This document shows, one piece after another, positions 31,034 through 40,715 of a stretch of DNA of 64,000 nt (position 1 is the first letter of the stretch; every line of letters starts with the position of its first letter). The position numbers and the translations under genes were made by a program. The stretch is from Ariolimax columbianus (lineage: Eukaryota; Mollusca; Gastropoda; Stylommatophora; Arionidae): the NCBI GenBank assembly GCA_036924085.1, contig JAVGWX010000011.1, positions 25,186,739-25,250,738 of the forward strand, read 5' to 3'. A model generated the notes under the pieces. The model saw only the letters and a list, made by a program, of their open reading frames with translations, was not told where the DNA came from and did no database searches.

Positions 31034-31266
31034 GAAGGGGTTATAGCGTGCTTGAACTAATATCATGAGATAGTGGCACTTGTGTCCTATTGCTGCTAGG
31101 GGCCTACTTGCCATGGGCCAGTCACGAGACAGATAAATCAAAAAGACGGATAGCCCTGTTAGTGCTTGCATGGAATAGTGTGTTGTGGCGACGTTTTATT
31201 GCGAAAGAAGGCGTGAAACCTGCAGAAGTTTACAGGAGACTGCAATCACAGTACGGTGATGTACAG

Positions 31267-31352
31267 CCTTCTCTAAAACGTTTACGCCATTTAAATGTCT
31301 TACTACTCAGCCGCAGTAGGACATTTTAATGGCGTAAACGTTTTAGAGAAGG
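31267..31352. repeat. 33-bp inverted repeat (hairpin) in the mariner
   Basis: Arms 31267-31299 (CCTTCTCTAAAACGTTTACG ...) and 31320-31352 are reverse complements with one mismatch, separated by a 20-bp loop. One arm is mariner coding sequence, so the other arm is an inverted duplication of it. Confidence 0.92.
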
Positions 31353-32284
31353 TCGTATATCCGTGAGTTGTGTTGCTGGTCGTGGTGGCTCTCAACCCAC
31401 CAGTCATTCTAGTGAATATCCAGATTGTGGAACACCTTATCCTGGAAAATCGACGCATAAATTGCCGATAAACTGCACAAGAAGCAAGTCTTTCTTTTGG
31501 AACGGTGAAGACTATTATTTATGAACATTTGCATTCTCGGAAGATTAGTGCATGTTGGGTGCCAAGACAGCTTTCCGCTTTTGACCGGCAGAGAAGTGTT
31601 CAAGAATGCGCTGAATTGAAGGAACGTTATGACATGGAAGAGCATGACTTTTTGGATCGCTTTATTACATGTGGCAAAACCTGGGTGCATGATTAAACTC
31701 CTGAATCGAAACAAACATCTAAACAGTAGAAGCATACGCAATCACCACCACCTAAAAAATGTTGGAACTTTGCGTCTGAAAATAAAGTGATGGCGAGTGT
31801 TTTCTGGGACAAATTTGGCATTATGATTTTTTTACCACATTACTATCAATAGTGAACAGTACATACGCGTATTCAGTGATGTGTATAACCGTCTGCAGAG
31901 AAACGGCCTGATTTTATATATGTGTCATCTGAAGCAACTCAACTGGGAGGTATTGCCACATCCACCTTACGGACCAGACAAGCAACTTCCACCTGTTTGG
32001 ATCTCTAAAATAATTCCGGGGAGGTCAGCATTTCAGCACTGATGACGAAGTTGGTTCAGACGTACTGACAAATTTTTCAACGCTGAAGCTTTTCAAACAT
32101 TCATTAAACGCTGGGATAAGTCCATTAATGAGGAATATATCGGAAAAATATACCAAAATTGATTGGATGCTCGCCGTTATTTTTAGAATCGATGGAGTGC
32201 AGCAAACTGGTTATATACAGACTCTCTAGAGCCTTCTAAACAAGTAAAATGAAGTTAAGTATACAACTTCACAAAGCAAAACAT

Positions 32285-32420
32285 TATGTTGGACCAGTTT
32301 TGTTTAGGCCTTTTGGCCCGGTGCGTCCGATTTCAACAGGAGTTTATTTCAAGTGTGTCATTCCTTGACTGTCCCCAGTCTGCTTACAAGGCAACTTGTT
32401 TGAATCTCAGCGTCGTCTGA
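32285..32420 (-). mobile_element. LINE-A 5' UTR fragment
   Basis: Minus strand: GCAGACTGGGGACAGTCAAG, CTCCTGTTGAAATCGGACGC, GGCCTAAACAAAACTGG, matching 41955-42045 in order. No coding part present. Confidence 0.6.
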
Positions 32421-32699
32421 TCAATACCATTCGACATGTCTTACTTTGGTAGGCCATGTTTGTAGCTGTACTACCGGGGGCATAGCTTTCAAAGTCACGG
32501 GTCCACATATTCTCCTCTACCTCGACAGGGTGAAGACACGATAGAAATAGTTTGGAGTCAAACTAAAATAGACCAGTTAGGCTATACGAAGCTTTAATGA
32601 TATGGAGAGAGATAAACATGCATATGGCAAACCCCAGTCCAAATGACAGAATCAATCAACTCACAAGGAAGGACCAGAGCAACATGTTTCAACTGAGAA

Positions 32700-32830
32700 C
32701 CAAACACATCCCACTTGACAACACCTGAACAGAACATAACACATCCCACTTGACAACACCTGAACAGAACCCAACACATCCCACTTGACAACACCTGAAC
32801 AGAACCCAACACATCCCACTAAACAAACAC
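32700..32830 (+). repeat. 35-bp minisatellite, about 4 copies
   Basis: ACATCCCACTTGACAACACC repeats at 32706, 32741, 32776 and 32811 (period 35). Adjacent to a LINE C-terminus that is itself duplicated. Confidence 0.9.
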
Positions 32831-33125
32831 CTTAACAGAATCCAACAACAAAACGTTCCTGAGTGCCAGCTGTGTACACACTCATATGAAACCATTGATC
32901 ATTATCTCTCGACCTGAACAGAATCCAACCAAAAAACATTCCTGAGTGCCAGCTGTGTACACACCCATATGAAACCATTGATCATCATCTCTTGTTTTCT
33001 CTTCCTCAAAGGCCAAATAAAAGAAACACTTTGTATAGCATTAGACCATAACTGGTAAACACATTCAGATACCATGAACATGGAATTGGACCGAATGGCC
33101 GAAAGCCCGGATGCTGCTGGATACA
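32825..33125 (+). pseudogene. RNase H-type LINE C-terminus with ~87-bp duplication
   Basis: Frame IPECQLCTHPYETIDHHLLF SLPQ resembles the Cys-His motif after RNase H in I/jockey-type LINEs (CxxC ... ETIDHLLF.C), followed by YHEHGIGPNGRKPGCC. The first ~87 bp (TTCCTGAGTGCCAGCTGTGT ... ACCATTGATCAT) occur twice, at about 32855 and 32940. Confidence 0.5.
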
Positions 33126-33129
33126 TAAC

Positions 33130-33460
33130 ATTAACAACGATATATTACAAACTATATACTCTGTCTATGAAATATAACAATTTTATTACGCAACATGAAA
33201 TCAAACAAAGAAGCTATAGTAACAAACTTTCAAATAGGAAACAATGTAATTGATGTTAAATTGGCAAGCAGGAATGAACAGATAATTGATAACAATACTA
33301 AAATCAAAAAGAGAGAATGACTTTCCATATATCACAAATAGCACAACAGTAACACGAATTGTTTTTTATTCATAAAACAGTTCTTTTTGAAGTTTATATT
33401 GAGCTTTGAACATTGTATAAGTAAGTAATTTTTAATCTGACATCTGTTTTAGCTGCTGTC
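33130..33460. other. No gene seen
   Basis: A/T-rich sequence between LINE debris and a (TA)n tract. Confidence 0.4.
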
Positions 33461-33463
33461 TCT

Positions 33464-33464
<1 letters not shown>

Positions 33465-33518
<54 letters not shown>
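33465..33518 (+). repeat. (TA)n microsatellite
   Basis: About 26 TA units followed by a G-rich stretch (GGGATGGGGGGGTGGGGTAG). Confidence 0.95.
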
Positions 33519-33520
<2 letters not shown>

Positions 33521-33529
33521 GATGGGGGG

Positions 33530-34940
33530 GTGGGGTAGGGCAGAAGTGTGTAAGGGATAGCACCTCACGGTGAGAGGCAGCCACATCCTTGATGGCCAGG
33601 ATCTTATTTGGTTCCCCCACTTTTGTCTAGCTCACGTATGGCTCTTAGAGTCTGCCTGTGTACGGAGGCGCCACATCCCGGGCAACGGCTTTGGCTGGCC
33701 GGCTAAACTACGTGGGTGAAATGACAAGAAGGGGAGTCCACCCCTGACAAGTACACACAGCTGCTGGTGGAAGAGGCGAAAGATCGACCTGTGCGACAAC
33801 GACTCTAAAAGCGGGAGCTGGAAACGCCTGTTATCGGGCTAAGGGCACACCAGAGACCATAGTTGGTAAGCGGCCAGAACAACGTCCAGAAAGCAATGGC
33901 AAACTACTGGATGTAAAATGCCAAGAAACCTATGACAGTCGAGAGAAACGAAACTCAAAGATCTGATGGTGAGGCCCTCAGACCAGGCAGATCATCGACG
34001 CCAACTGGGGAGGAGGCCAATTTCAGAGTCAGTACAAGTAATAGAGATGACGGCCTAAAACCTGACTGCATTACAGTGGACAACTCTGAAATGGGACTAA
34101 AAACAAAACTAAGAATAGGCACCTGGAACGTCAGGAGCCTATACCAGGGCAAGTTATTCATGATCGGAAGAGATACACAGTGATACTATCAAGAAATTCG
34201 GAAGGGCTAGAGCAGCTACTTTCAGCCGTTAATGGACATAGTAAAGATCAAAATCTGTTCATAAACATAAATAAAACAAAGATAATGACCACCGACAAAA
34301 CACAATGTCAGCATAAATTTACAGTGCGTGGTGAGGAAAAAGATCAGGTTACACATTTTGAATATCTGGGCTCCAGAATCGACAAAAATGGTGACTGCTC
34401 GAAAGAAATCAGAAGAAGACTAGCAATGGCAATGCAGAGACTGAACAGCCTGAAGAAATTATGGTAGGGCACCAACAAAACGATAAAAGTAAAAGTCTTG
34501 AGAGACTGTGTTTTTCCTGTGGCAGCTTATGGCTGTGAAGCATGGACGATTACCAAAACTTCTAGACAAAGAATCGAATCCTTCGAGTCAAAATGTTACA
34601 GAAAGATCCTCAGAATACCCTGGACAGAGAAAAGAACAAATGTAGACATTCGGCAAGAGTTGAGCATAGAGGAAAACTGGTTTATCAATTCCATTTTGGC
34701 TAGAAAATACAAATACTTTGGTCACATCAAGAGACACAACGGTCTTGAGAAGACGGTGATGGAAGGTATGGTGCCAGGCAAAAGAGGAAGGGGTAGACCA
34801 AGAAGACGATGGCACAAAGATATCCAGGAGTGCCTGAGTATGACAGTGGCGGAAGCTGGTGTTTTGGCAAGGGAACGAGTTTCTTTCAGACAGACTGTGA
34901 TGGGAGCGACGTTCTACAAAGGACATGCTACATGATGATA
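33530..34940 (+). mobile_element. RTE-like LINE with large internal deletion
   Basis: 5' part: a leader (CGGAGGCGCCACATCCCGGG ...) and the first residues of the endonuclease, LRIGTWNVRSLYQGKLF (about 34105-34155). It then jumps at about 34160-34180 to the end of the RT domain: DTVILSRNSEGLEQLLSAVN, NLFININKTKIMTTDK, GSRIDKNGDCSKEIRRRLAM (ORF 34180-34467). After one TAG, 34498-34935 reads AAYGCEAWTITKTSRQRIES, EENWFINSILARKYKYFGHI, KRGRGRPRRRWHKDIQ and GATFYKGHAT, ending in ATGATGAT. Roughly 2 kb of endonuclease and RT are missing. The 58.1-58.7 kb copy is the closest relative. Confidence 0.8.
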
Positions 34941-34967
34941 TTGATATATTTGATCTGCACGTCTACA

Positions 34968-35790
34968 TGACCATAGGCTCCTGTGCACGGTCATCTCTGC
35001 TGTGAGCTGGATGTAGCCAGGAGGAGGATTTCCTGCTTAGTGGGCTAGGCTCGAGCAGTTTTGTAATCCACTATGGAGGATGGTTAACTTCTTCTTCTTC
35101 TTCTTCTTCTTTTTCTTCGTACGCAGTCAGACAGTAACCATTATTTTTTCGAAAAAAGCGGCGGTCATCCTGAGGCTGTCGCCACTGCCATAGAGCTTGT
35201 CTTGCAGTTCCACTGGTGATGGCCACATCTGCTCTCTCTGATCCTCGTATGTCGGGCAGTTCTGCAGCAGATGTTCAGCGGTCATTTTACCAGTACCGCA
35301 CGGGCATTCGTCGGTACCACCTATCTTCAATTTGTTGAATAGGTGGTACCTCAGTCTATTGGGGCCAGTGCGAAGTCTTAAGACAACGACCTGCTCTCTT
35401 CGTTTCAACTGGTAATAAGCATCGTTTTTGGTGTAACCATTATGTTCGGTTTCCCATTTGGTCATGTATCTGGCTTTGATAAGCCGTTTTGACTCTTCGT
35501 ACGTCATACTAGTATCTATTTGTGGTAGTCTTGCACCTTCTTTTGCCAGTCTGTCTGCCTCCTCGTTGCCTTGGATGTTGCAGTGTGATGGGACCCACTG
35601 TACCACTACCCTTTTTGGTGCGGACTGCTGGCACAGTTTGTTTAACTCATGTGCGTGTCCATCTTAATAGACTCATACACTAGTGCAAAGAAGACCCGCA
35701 GCCAGTTAGGTGCCATCTATGCTGTTTTTAACAAACCACCGAACCATGGACTGTGTTATGCCATGCCACACGGTTATATACATGGGGACT
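34968..35790 (+). mobile_element. Element X, copy 4, interrupted by LINE-A
   Basis: Left half 34968-35089 (GGAGGAGGATTTCCTGCTTA, GGCTAGGCTCGAGCAG, ATGGTTAACT) and right half 35642-35790 (TTAACTCATGTGCGTGTCCA TCTTAATAGACTCA, TGCCATCTATGCTG) are contiguous in copies 1 and 3. The LINE-A piece 35090-35641 sits between them. Confidence 0.8.
35090..35641 (-). pseudogene. LINE-A 3' fragment (RNase H C-terminus), with 6-bp target duplication
   Basis: Open frame 35606-35127: VVVQWVPSHCNIQGNEEADR (third RNase H block with the last Asp intact), RYMTKWETEHNGYTKNDAYY, TDECPCGTGKMTAEHLLQNC and a stop. The (GAA)n tail appears as TTC repeats at 35090-35118. The 5' end is truncated within RNase H. TTAACT at 35084-35089 and 35642-35647 is the target duplication. 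This is one of the best preserved open segments of LINE-A. Confidence 0.87.
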
Positions 35791-35794
35791 GAGA

Positions 35795-36385
35795 CGCTAG
35801 TCCGGTCAGGCACAACATGTTGATCATAACGCCGCATCAGGGTCAGGCCCAATTCACTGACCAGAACGCCGCATCAGGGTCAGGCCCAATAAACTGACCA
35901 GAACGCCGCATCAGGGTCAGGCCCAATACACTGACCAGAACGCCGCATCAGGGTCAGGCCCAATACACTGACCAGAACGCCGCATCAGGGTCAGGCCCAA
36001 TACACTGACCAGAACGCCGAATCAGGGTCAGGCCCAATACACTGACCAGAACGCCGCATGAGGGTCAGGCACAATACACTGACCAGAACGCCGCATCAGG
36101 GTCAGGCCCAATACACTGACCAGAACGCCGCATCAGGGTCAGGCCCAATACAAGGACCAAGACCACAATCTCTCTTCAATGCAGCGTCCTCTAGGAACAG
36201 GCTGTTTTCAGGCAGTTGGGCTAACGAGTAGTGAAAGCCAAGCATTGCACAACTGTGAGGAGAACCGCGTTTCACCTTCTACAGCACGCTCGGGTTATGC
36301 GTAAACCTACTTTAACCCGCCACTTAATGTCCTTTTCATCGCGCACAAAAGAATAAACTTACTCATTGCAGGCATTCATCAACTA
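35795..36385 (+). mobile_element. Element W, copy 3, with expanded 37-bp repeat
   Basis: Head GGGACTGAGACGCTAGTCCG, then about 9 copies (35815-36155) of a 37-bp unit (GACCAGAACGCCGCATCAGG ...), then W body: GGAACAGGCTGTTTTCAGGC, TTCACCTTCTACAGCACGCT, CCGCCACTTAATGTCC and GCGCACAAAAGAATAAAC. The tail (AAC)n is weak here. Confidence 0.78.
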
Positions 36386-36544
36386 AAACATTTTCTTTTA
36401 AATTATTGCCAATCGCAAACGATGATGGCTACAACATCAGACGGTTGTGTCTTAATATTGTAATGTGCGTTGTATTTGGATTATAGTGAGGGAGTGAATG
36501 CGCTGGTCATCAATCTAACTCTTTTCCCAAGTTACCTTTGATCA

Positions 36545-36880
36545 ATGGCAAGACTATCGGCCGAGATGACTGGGGGTAACTCGGGATGCAGGAACTCGGG
36601 TATTACCTCATGTGACACCAGTAGTCGCTTGGAACATGTTACGACGAAACGATGGTCGGTGGAGCACAGCGACAGCAGTCTGGTACCCCCGAGGCAAAAA
36701 GAGTCAGCGGGAAAACCTCCAATGCGTTGGTCAGACTCCTTGCTGTACGATGCAACGTTCTAGATATTCTAGAGAAGCATTTACCATGCAATAGACTTTT
36801 GTGGCCCAAGACAGGAGACGAATTTGGGACCGGCAGCTACGCTGAAGAACAGGTCATCGAGATCAAGATATATATATATT
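36545..36880 (+). pseudogene. Possible LINE ORF2 C-terminus
   Basis: Frames give VWYPRGKKSQRENLQ, ESAGKPPMRWSDSLLYDATF and LLWPKTGDEFGTGSYAEEQV. The 'R/K-rich, GxPxxRWSD ... W...GDEF' order resembles the end of RTE-type LINE proteins. Several frame changes. A weak call; it could be unrelated sequence. Confidence 0.35.
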
Positions 36881-37190
36881 TGTGTGTGTATACAAATGCA
36901 AGTTCTCACTTGAAGAAAGCATTCAACGTCATACGTTTTTATTTCATGTTTCTCATGAAACATGATCAGTGATTGGAAAAGATGTAGTAGTGAAAATAAT
37001 TAAGTTAAAAGAACGGAACTATTGTATACTTTTTAAAACGTTTATGAATAAAATCATTAAAATAATTGTGTTTGTTTTATTTGATCCGCTTTTGTTTTTT
37101 TAAATGTGAAATATTGTTAATATTAAAATATAATAGTTATATAGGGAACTTAGCTCTCTAGCTTGTCGATAAGTGTCTAGTTGGACTATT
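36880..37190. other. No gene seen; A/T-rich
   Basis: Short TA/TG tract at 36870-36895, otherwise nothing recognised. Confidence 0.4.
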
Positions 37191-37194
37191 GGTA

Positions 37195-37795
37195 ACAAGT
37201 GTAGTTGAACAATTCATCATGAAATTCAGTTCCGTTCAAGTGCAATCTCCGCATCGTAGGTCGGCTGCAATGTTTCTCCAGTCTACTCTATCTCTTGCCG
37301 TAATGGTGCAATCTGACACGCTTTTTTCTAGTCCATCTCCTGATGTTATTCTCCTACTTAAAACGTTGTATGCCTCTTGAACGACTTCCTTCCACCCTAC
37401 CCTCTGCTATGGTCTACAACAAGGAGGTATGCCTTGTTACATGACCAAAATAACGTAACTGCCTAAGCCTGATTTCGGTCGTTAATTCTCTTTTCATCCC
37501 CAACTTTTTCTTTACCTTCAAAATTTTCTTCTCTTTCCAAGAAATGCAACCCAATCGTCTATATACCCACATTTTTAAGGCTTCAATACTCTTTTACAAC
37601 GTGTTATTCATTGTCCATGTTTCTGCGCCATAAAGTAGTGACGAGTATACATAACCTGACAATTCTCATTTTCAAATTCTCATTTATCTGTTTGGATGTC
37701 AGTATGTGTCGCATGTTGCCGAATACCAGCTTGGCTATACGTATTCTCTTTCTGATTTCTTTTTCAAAGCTGCCTTCTTCTACCTGAGTGGTCCT
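37195..37795 (-). pseudogene. RTE-like LINE ORF2 C-terminus, minus copy
   Basis: Minus frames read GSFEKEIRKRIRIAKLVFGN MRHILTSKQI, then LKMWVYRRLGCISWKEKK, LRQLRYFGHVTRHTSLL and GRVEGSRSRGIQRLK. This is the post-RT region of an RTE-type LINE. Several stops and frameshifts. It faces a related plus copy at 38016-38330 with a SINE between them. Confidence 0.65.
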
Positions 37796-38015
37796 GGGTT
37801 CATTCCCCAGTTGAGGCGGTAATGTTTTTTTCAGACCGCAATGGCTCCAGGGTCGACCCAGCCTTAAATGAGTACCGGTTCAGTCCGGGAAATAGCAGCG
37901 GCGAGGGAGAGGAGATGGCTACCTCCCTCATATAGCCAAGCCTTTGAAATGTGAGATCGCTAACACCTCACACCCCTACGGCAGTAATGCTATGGGATAC
38001 TTTACTTTACTTACT
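37786..38015 (+). mobile_element. tRNA-derived SINE, head-truncated
   Basis: Starts at the B box (GTCCTGGGTTCATTCCCCAG), continues with GGTCGACCCAGCCTTAAATG, TGTGAGATCGCTAACACCTC and ends (TTTACTTTACTTACTTACTT). About 80-90% like the 5366-5641 copy by eye. Confidence 0.78.
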
Positions 38016-38330
38016 TACTTCTTCTATTATTATCGTATGACGAGGAAACATGGACGCTGAAAAACAAGTTGAGAAAGAGTATTGAAGCCTTCGAAATGTG
38101 GGTATATAAAAGATTTGGTCGCATTTCTTGGAAAGAGAAGAAAACAAATTTGAAAGTATGGAAAAAAATTGTAGGTGAAAAAAGAATTAATGATAAAAAT
38201 TAGGGCTAGACAATTAACTTATTTTGGCCATTTAACAAGGCATACCTTATTGTTGAAGATCATACTGGAAGGTAGGATGGAAGGCATTCGTTCAAGAGGC
38301 AGACAACGTTTTAAGTAGGAGAATAACATC
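38016..38330 (+). pseudogene. RTE-like LINE ORF2 C-terminus, plus copy
   Basis: Reads YDEETWTLKNKLRKSIEAFE, MWVYKRFGRISWKEKKTN and, after a stop, TRQLTYFGHLTRHTLLLKI. Same region and family as 37195-37795 but on the opposite strand. Confidence 0.62.
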
Positions 38331-38529
38331 AGACTCATTCTCTATGGTCTTTCAAAATCGCTGCAATTTGATAGTGGACACTGCTCGCCTTCTGAATTCT
38401 TTTCGTGATCTCTCTGTCCACTCTATCGTCAACAGTGAAACACTATTCCTTTCAACGCTATTAAATAACCAAAGTCAAATATTGTAACAACTTTCTACAT
38501 ATTGTGGGGAATGATCACAACGGAGTACG

Positions 38530-38535
38530 TTTATT
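38530..38535 (-). promoter_or_regulatory. Candidate AATAAA polyadenylation signal for the GPCR
   Basis: Plus-strand TTTATT gives AATAAA on the minus strand, 49 bp after the receptor's stop codon. Confidence 0.45.
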
Positions 38536-38583
38536 TGAAGAGATAAGGGGACACATAAGCAACAGGTGGTCAATAATGTTGTC

Positions 38584-39636
38584 CTAGCCACAAATAGATT
38601 TATAAGCAGACAAACAAAATATTCTGAGGCTTATGTTTTTGAATGTTTTGTTAATACTCCCGTAAATAATGAAGTCTCCAATGCAGTTCACATATTGTAA
38701 GAGGATGTAAAATATTCCCACCACTTTATGCAACATGAAATCATTGGCAACTACAGACAATTTGGAGATGTATCCAACTGCGAAAACGAAACCGGCACAC
38801 ACAATATGCAGTAGGCAAATAAGGAGTAAGGTTTTATCTGTTCTGGATATGGTTTTCTGGGGAATTGGTCTGGCTTGACCAGAGGTCATTTTGTGTCTCC
38901 TCTTTGTAATGACCTTGATACGGACTCCAATAGCAGCACAGCCCAAAGTCACCAGAGAGATTGGTACGACCCCAATCAAATGGTTATGTATTACACCATA
39001 CAGCAGGTAAACGACATTACTCTCGTCTTGGTAAAACCGCTCTGACTGCACAGGTATGCCAAGAAGTGTACCTTGTACTACAATATGCTTGAGCTGAAAG
39101 TGAAATACATAGTGGTACAAGCAGCCGGCTCCACTTTCTAGGGCAAAACAAGAGAGTATAAACAATGTTCTTGTAGGTGTTACTATGAACTTGGCTCTTA
39201 AGGGGAGAAAAATGGCGAATAAGCGATCTCCAGTTATCAGTACAGGAATCATCATAGACATGTTGCTACCGAATTGATACATCCCAGAAAACAGCAGAAG
39301 TATCACAAAAAACACGTAGTTTGTTCTTTCTGAGAACATAAACGCATGAGGAAATTTTTTTAAAAGGATGAACGTAGAAATGTTGTTTATTCCAAAGACA
39401 AATAAAATGTTAGAAACAGCCAAGACAAAGAGAAGTATGTTTGAGGATCTCTGGAGTCCTTGTCGATACAGTTTTACAAGGCTGGTCAAGTTACCAGCTG
39501 CTCCCAATATACCGAGGCTGGGAAATATCACGCACTGAAATGCCCAGTAAATTTTATCAACAAGATCATTACTGAGCTGTGCAGAAGGTGAAGGAGAGAT
39601 GGGTAGTGAGTTTTCAACGGTTGTGTCCAGCGACAT
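38584..39636 (-). CDS. Rhodopsin-like (class A) GPCR, molluscan orphan/chemosensory type
   Basis: 350 aa, seven predicted membrane helices: about 31-55 (with GN at 48-49), 65-88 (SSNILLFVLAVSNILF), 105-145, 155-178, 210-240, 266-290 and 305-328. The third helix ends GDRLFAIFLPLRAKF, the DRY-type site, with R followed by L. The helix-2 Asp of most class A receptors is Asn (LAVSN), and the helix-7 NPxxY box reads GDFIIY. Helix 6 is preceded by a basic loop (KVITKRRHK). It should act at the plasma membrane through G proteins; no ligand can be predicted. ATG 39636 is chosen because a strong acceptor (TTGTTCTATTTCAG, AG at 39720-39719) lies just upstream; the longer frame to 39819 crosses that acceptor. 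Any upstream exon would be noncoding. No frame breaks. Confidence 0.83.
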   Translation of the reverse strand: MSLDTTVENSLPISPSPSAQLSNDLVDKIYWAFQCVIFPSLGILGAAGNLTSLVKLYRQGLQRSSNILLFVLAVSNILFVFGINNISTFILLKKFPHAFMFSERTNYVFFVILLLFSGMYQFGSNMSMMIPVLITGDRLFAIFLPLRAKFIVTPTRTLFILSCFALESGAGCLYHYVFHFQLKHIVVQGTLLGIPVQSERFYQDESNVVYLLYGVIHNHLIGVVPISLVTLGCAAIGVRIKVITKRRHKMTSGQARPIPQKTISRTDKTLLLICLLHIVCAGFVFAVGYISKLSVVANDFMLHKVVGIFYILLQYVNCIGDFIIYGSINKTFKNISLRIFCLSAYKSICG

Positions 39637-39760
39637 CGCTACTTTCGTCGACTGGAGTGTTCGTCTAAATGTTTGAAGATATGAAGTGTTGAAATGTGTC
39701 TTCTGAGGTTCAGATCTTCTGAAATAGAACAAAAAGGGCGCTGTTAATATCGTCATCATT

Positions 39761-39890
39761 ATCCTCTGGTTGATCATTCCTAAGACTGGTTGTAAGGTTG
39801 TCTGAACATGTCTCTCCATTTGTTCATATCCTCTGGTTGATCATTCCTAAGACTGGTTGTAATGTTGTTTGATGATTTCTCTTTATTTTG
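39761..39890 (+). repeat. 67-bp tandem duplication upstream of the GPCR
   Basis: ATCCTCTGGTTGATCATTCC TAAGACTGGTTGTAA occurs at 39761 and 39828. It lies in the presumed intron or upstream region. Confidence 0.85.
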
Positions 39891-40710
39891 TTTCTATCGT
39901 CTGCAACTTCATTTCATCAAAGGTTCGTACTTTAATGTCTCTGCATCCCTGAGATGTATGTGCAGCACCGTATATCGTTTATCCTGCATTGTGCACTCTA
40001 GAGATGGCCACACCATTCAAATTGGCATTGCTCGCTCCAGGATTGTGAGAAAATTAGTTTTGAGAATATGAATCTGGTCTACAACGTCTTGTTGTAGATG
40101 TTACCATTATTTATTGGCCTTTATTTACTTACTTAACTCCCTTGTGTCGTTAAGCCCCGTGGAGAGCTTAATCTGGATGTCAAAGGTCAAGTATGTTGCA
40201 TCAGTTTTTTTATGTCCGTGTTGTTTGTAAGAATTATCTGACGTCATTTATCCATCAACCAGCCGTCTCCCTTGTCTTCAGCTCTTCTGCTTTGTAAGCA
40301 CAGAGTAGTATTTAGTCAGGTTGTATTCCATGACAAGACTAAATCATTTATTTTATATATTGACATGTATCCATAACAACGGATATTAGTCAGTTTTAGG
40401 GCCCGAAAGGGGAGCATAGAATAGTAACCTGACACGTTTCTCGTATAGCGTGACTAATGAGAGTTGGACACCAGCTTGATTACCTCATCCTGCAGACATT
40501 TTTCAGTTGAGAAACTTCAACAAATTTGGGCACATCAACTAACAAAAACAATACAACTCATCCATCTAAAACTGACGACGGTCCTATGTCAAATGCGCTA
40601 ATGACTTGATGCAGAGAAAGCCGCCAGGAATCTTGCCATTTCACTTACCTGTTTTATTCTAGGAAAATCTCAGAATGTTGATATTGGAACCTTCTTACAA
40701 TCTACGAACA
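39890..40710. other. No gene seen
   Basis: No recognised repeat or gene between the GPCR upstream region and the 69-bp array. Confidence 0.4.
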
Positions 40711-40715
40711 TGACA

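Larger units (their letters stand above)
30721..32225 (+). pseudogene. mariner-family element with decayed transposase
   Basis: Left terminal repeat CGAGGGGCGTTCAAATTAAA starts at 30721, after ...ATATACA. Transposase pieces: FIAKEGVKPAEVYRRLQSQY (about 31198), TVKTIIYEHLHSRKISACWV PRQLSAFDRQ, HDFLDRFITCGKTWVHD (about 31645-31693), NKVMASVFWDKFGIM, LNWEVLPHPPYGPD and FIKRWDKSINEEYIGKIYQN. Live enzymes have 'TGDE' where this reads TCGK, so a catalytic Asp is gone. Stops and frameshifts are frequent; the right terminal repeat was not found. A SINE (30779-31033) and a short inverted duplication (31267-31352) interrupt it. Confidence 0.82.

Noticed and set aside
37195..38330. Twin-priming inversion of a single RTE insertion
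   Set aside because: Both arms contain the same C-terminal region, whereas twin priming inverts a different, non-overlapping segment.
39637..39819. 61 extra N-terminal codons for the GPCR
   Set aside because: A strong splice acceptor (pyrimidine tract then AG at 39720-39719) lies inside this stretch and part of it is a tandem duplication. Receptor homology begins after ATG 39636.
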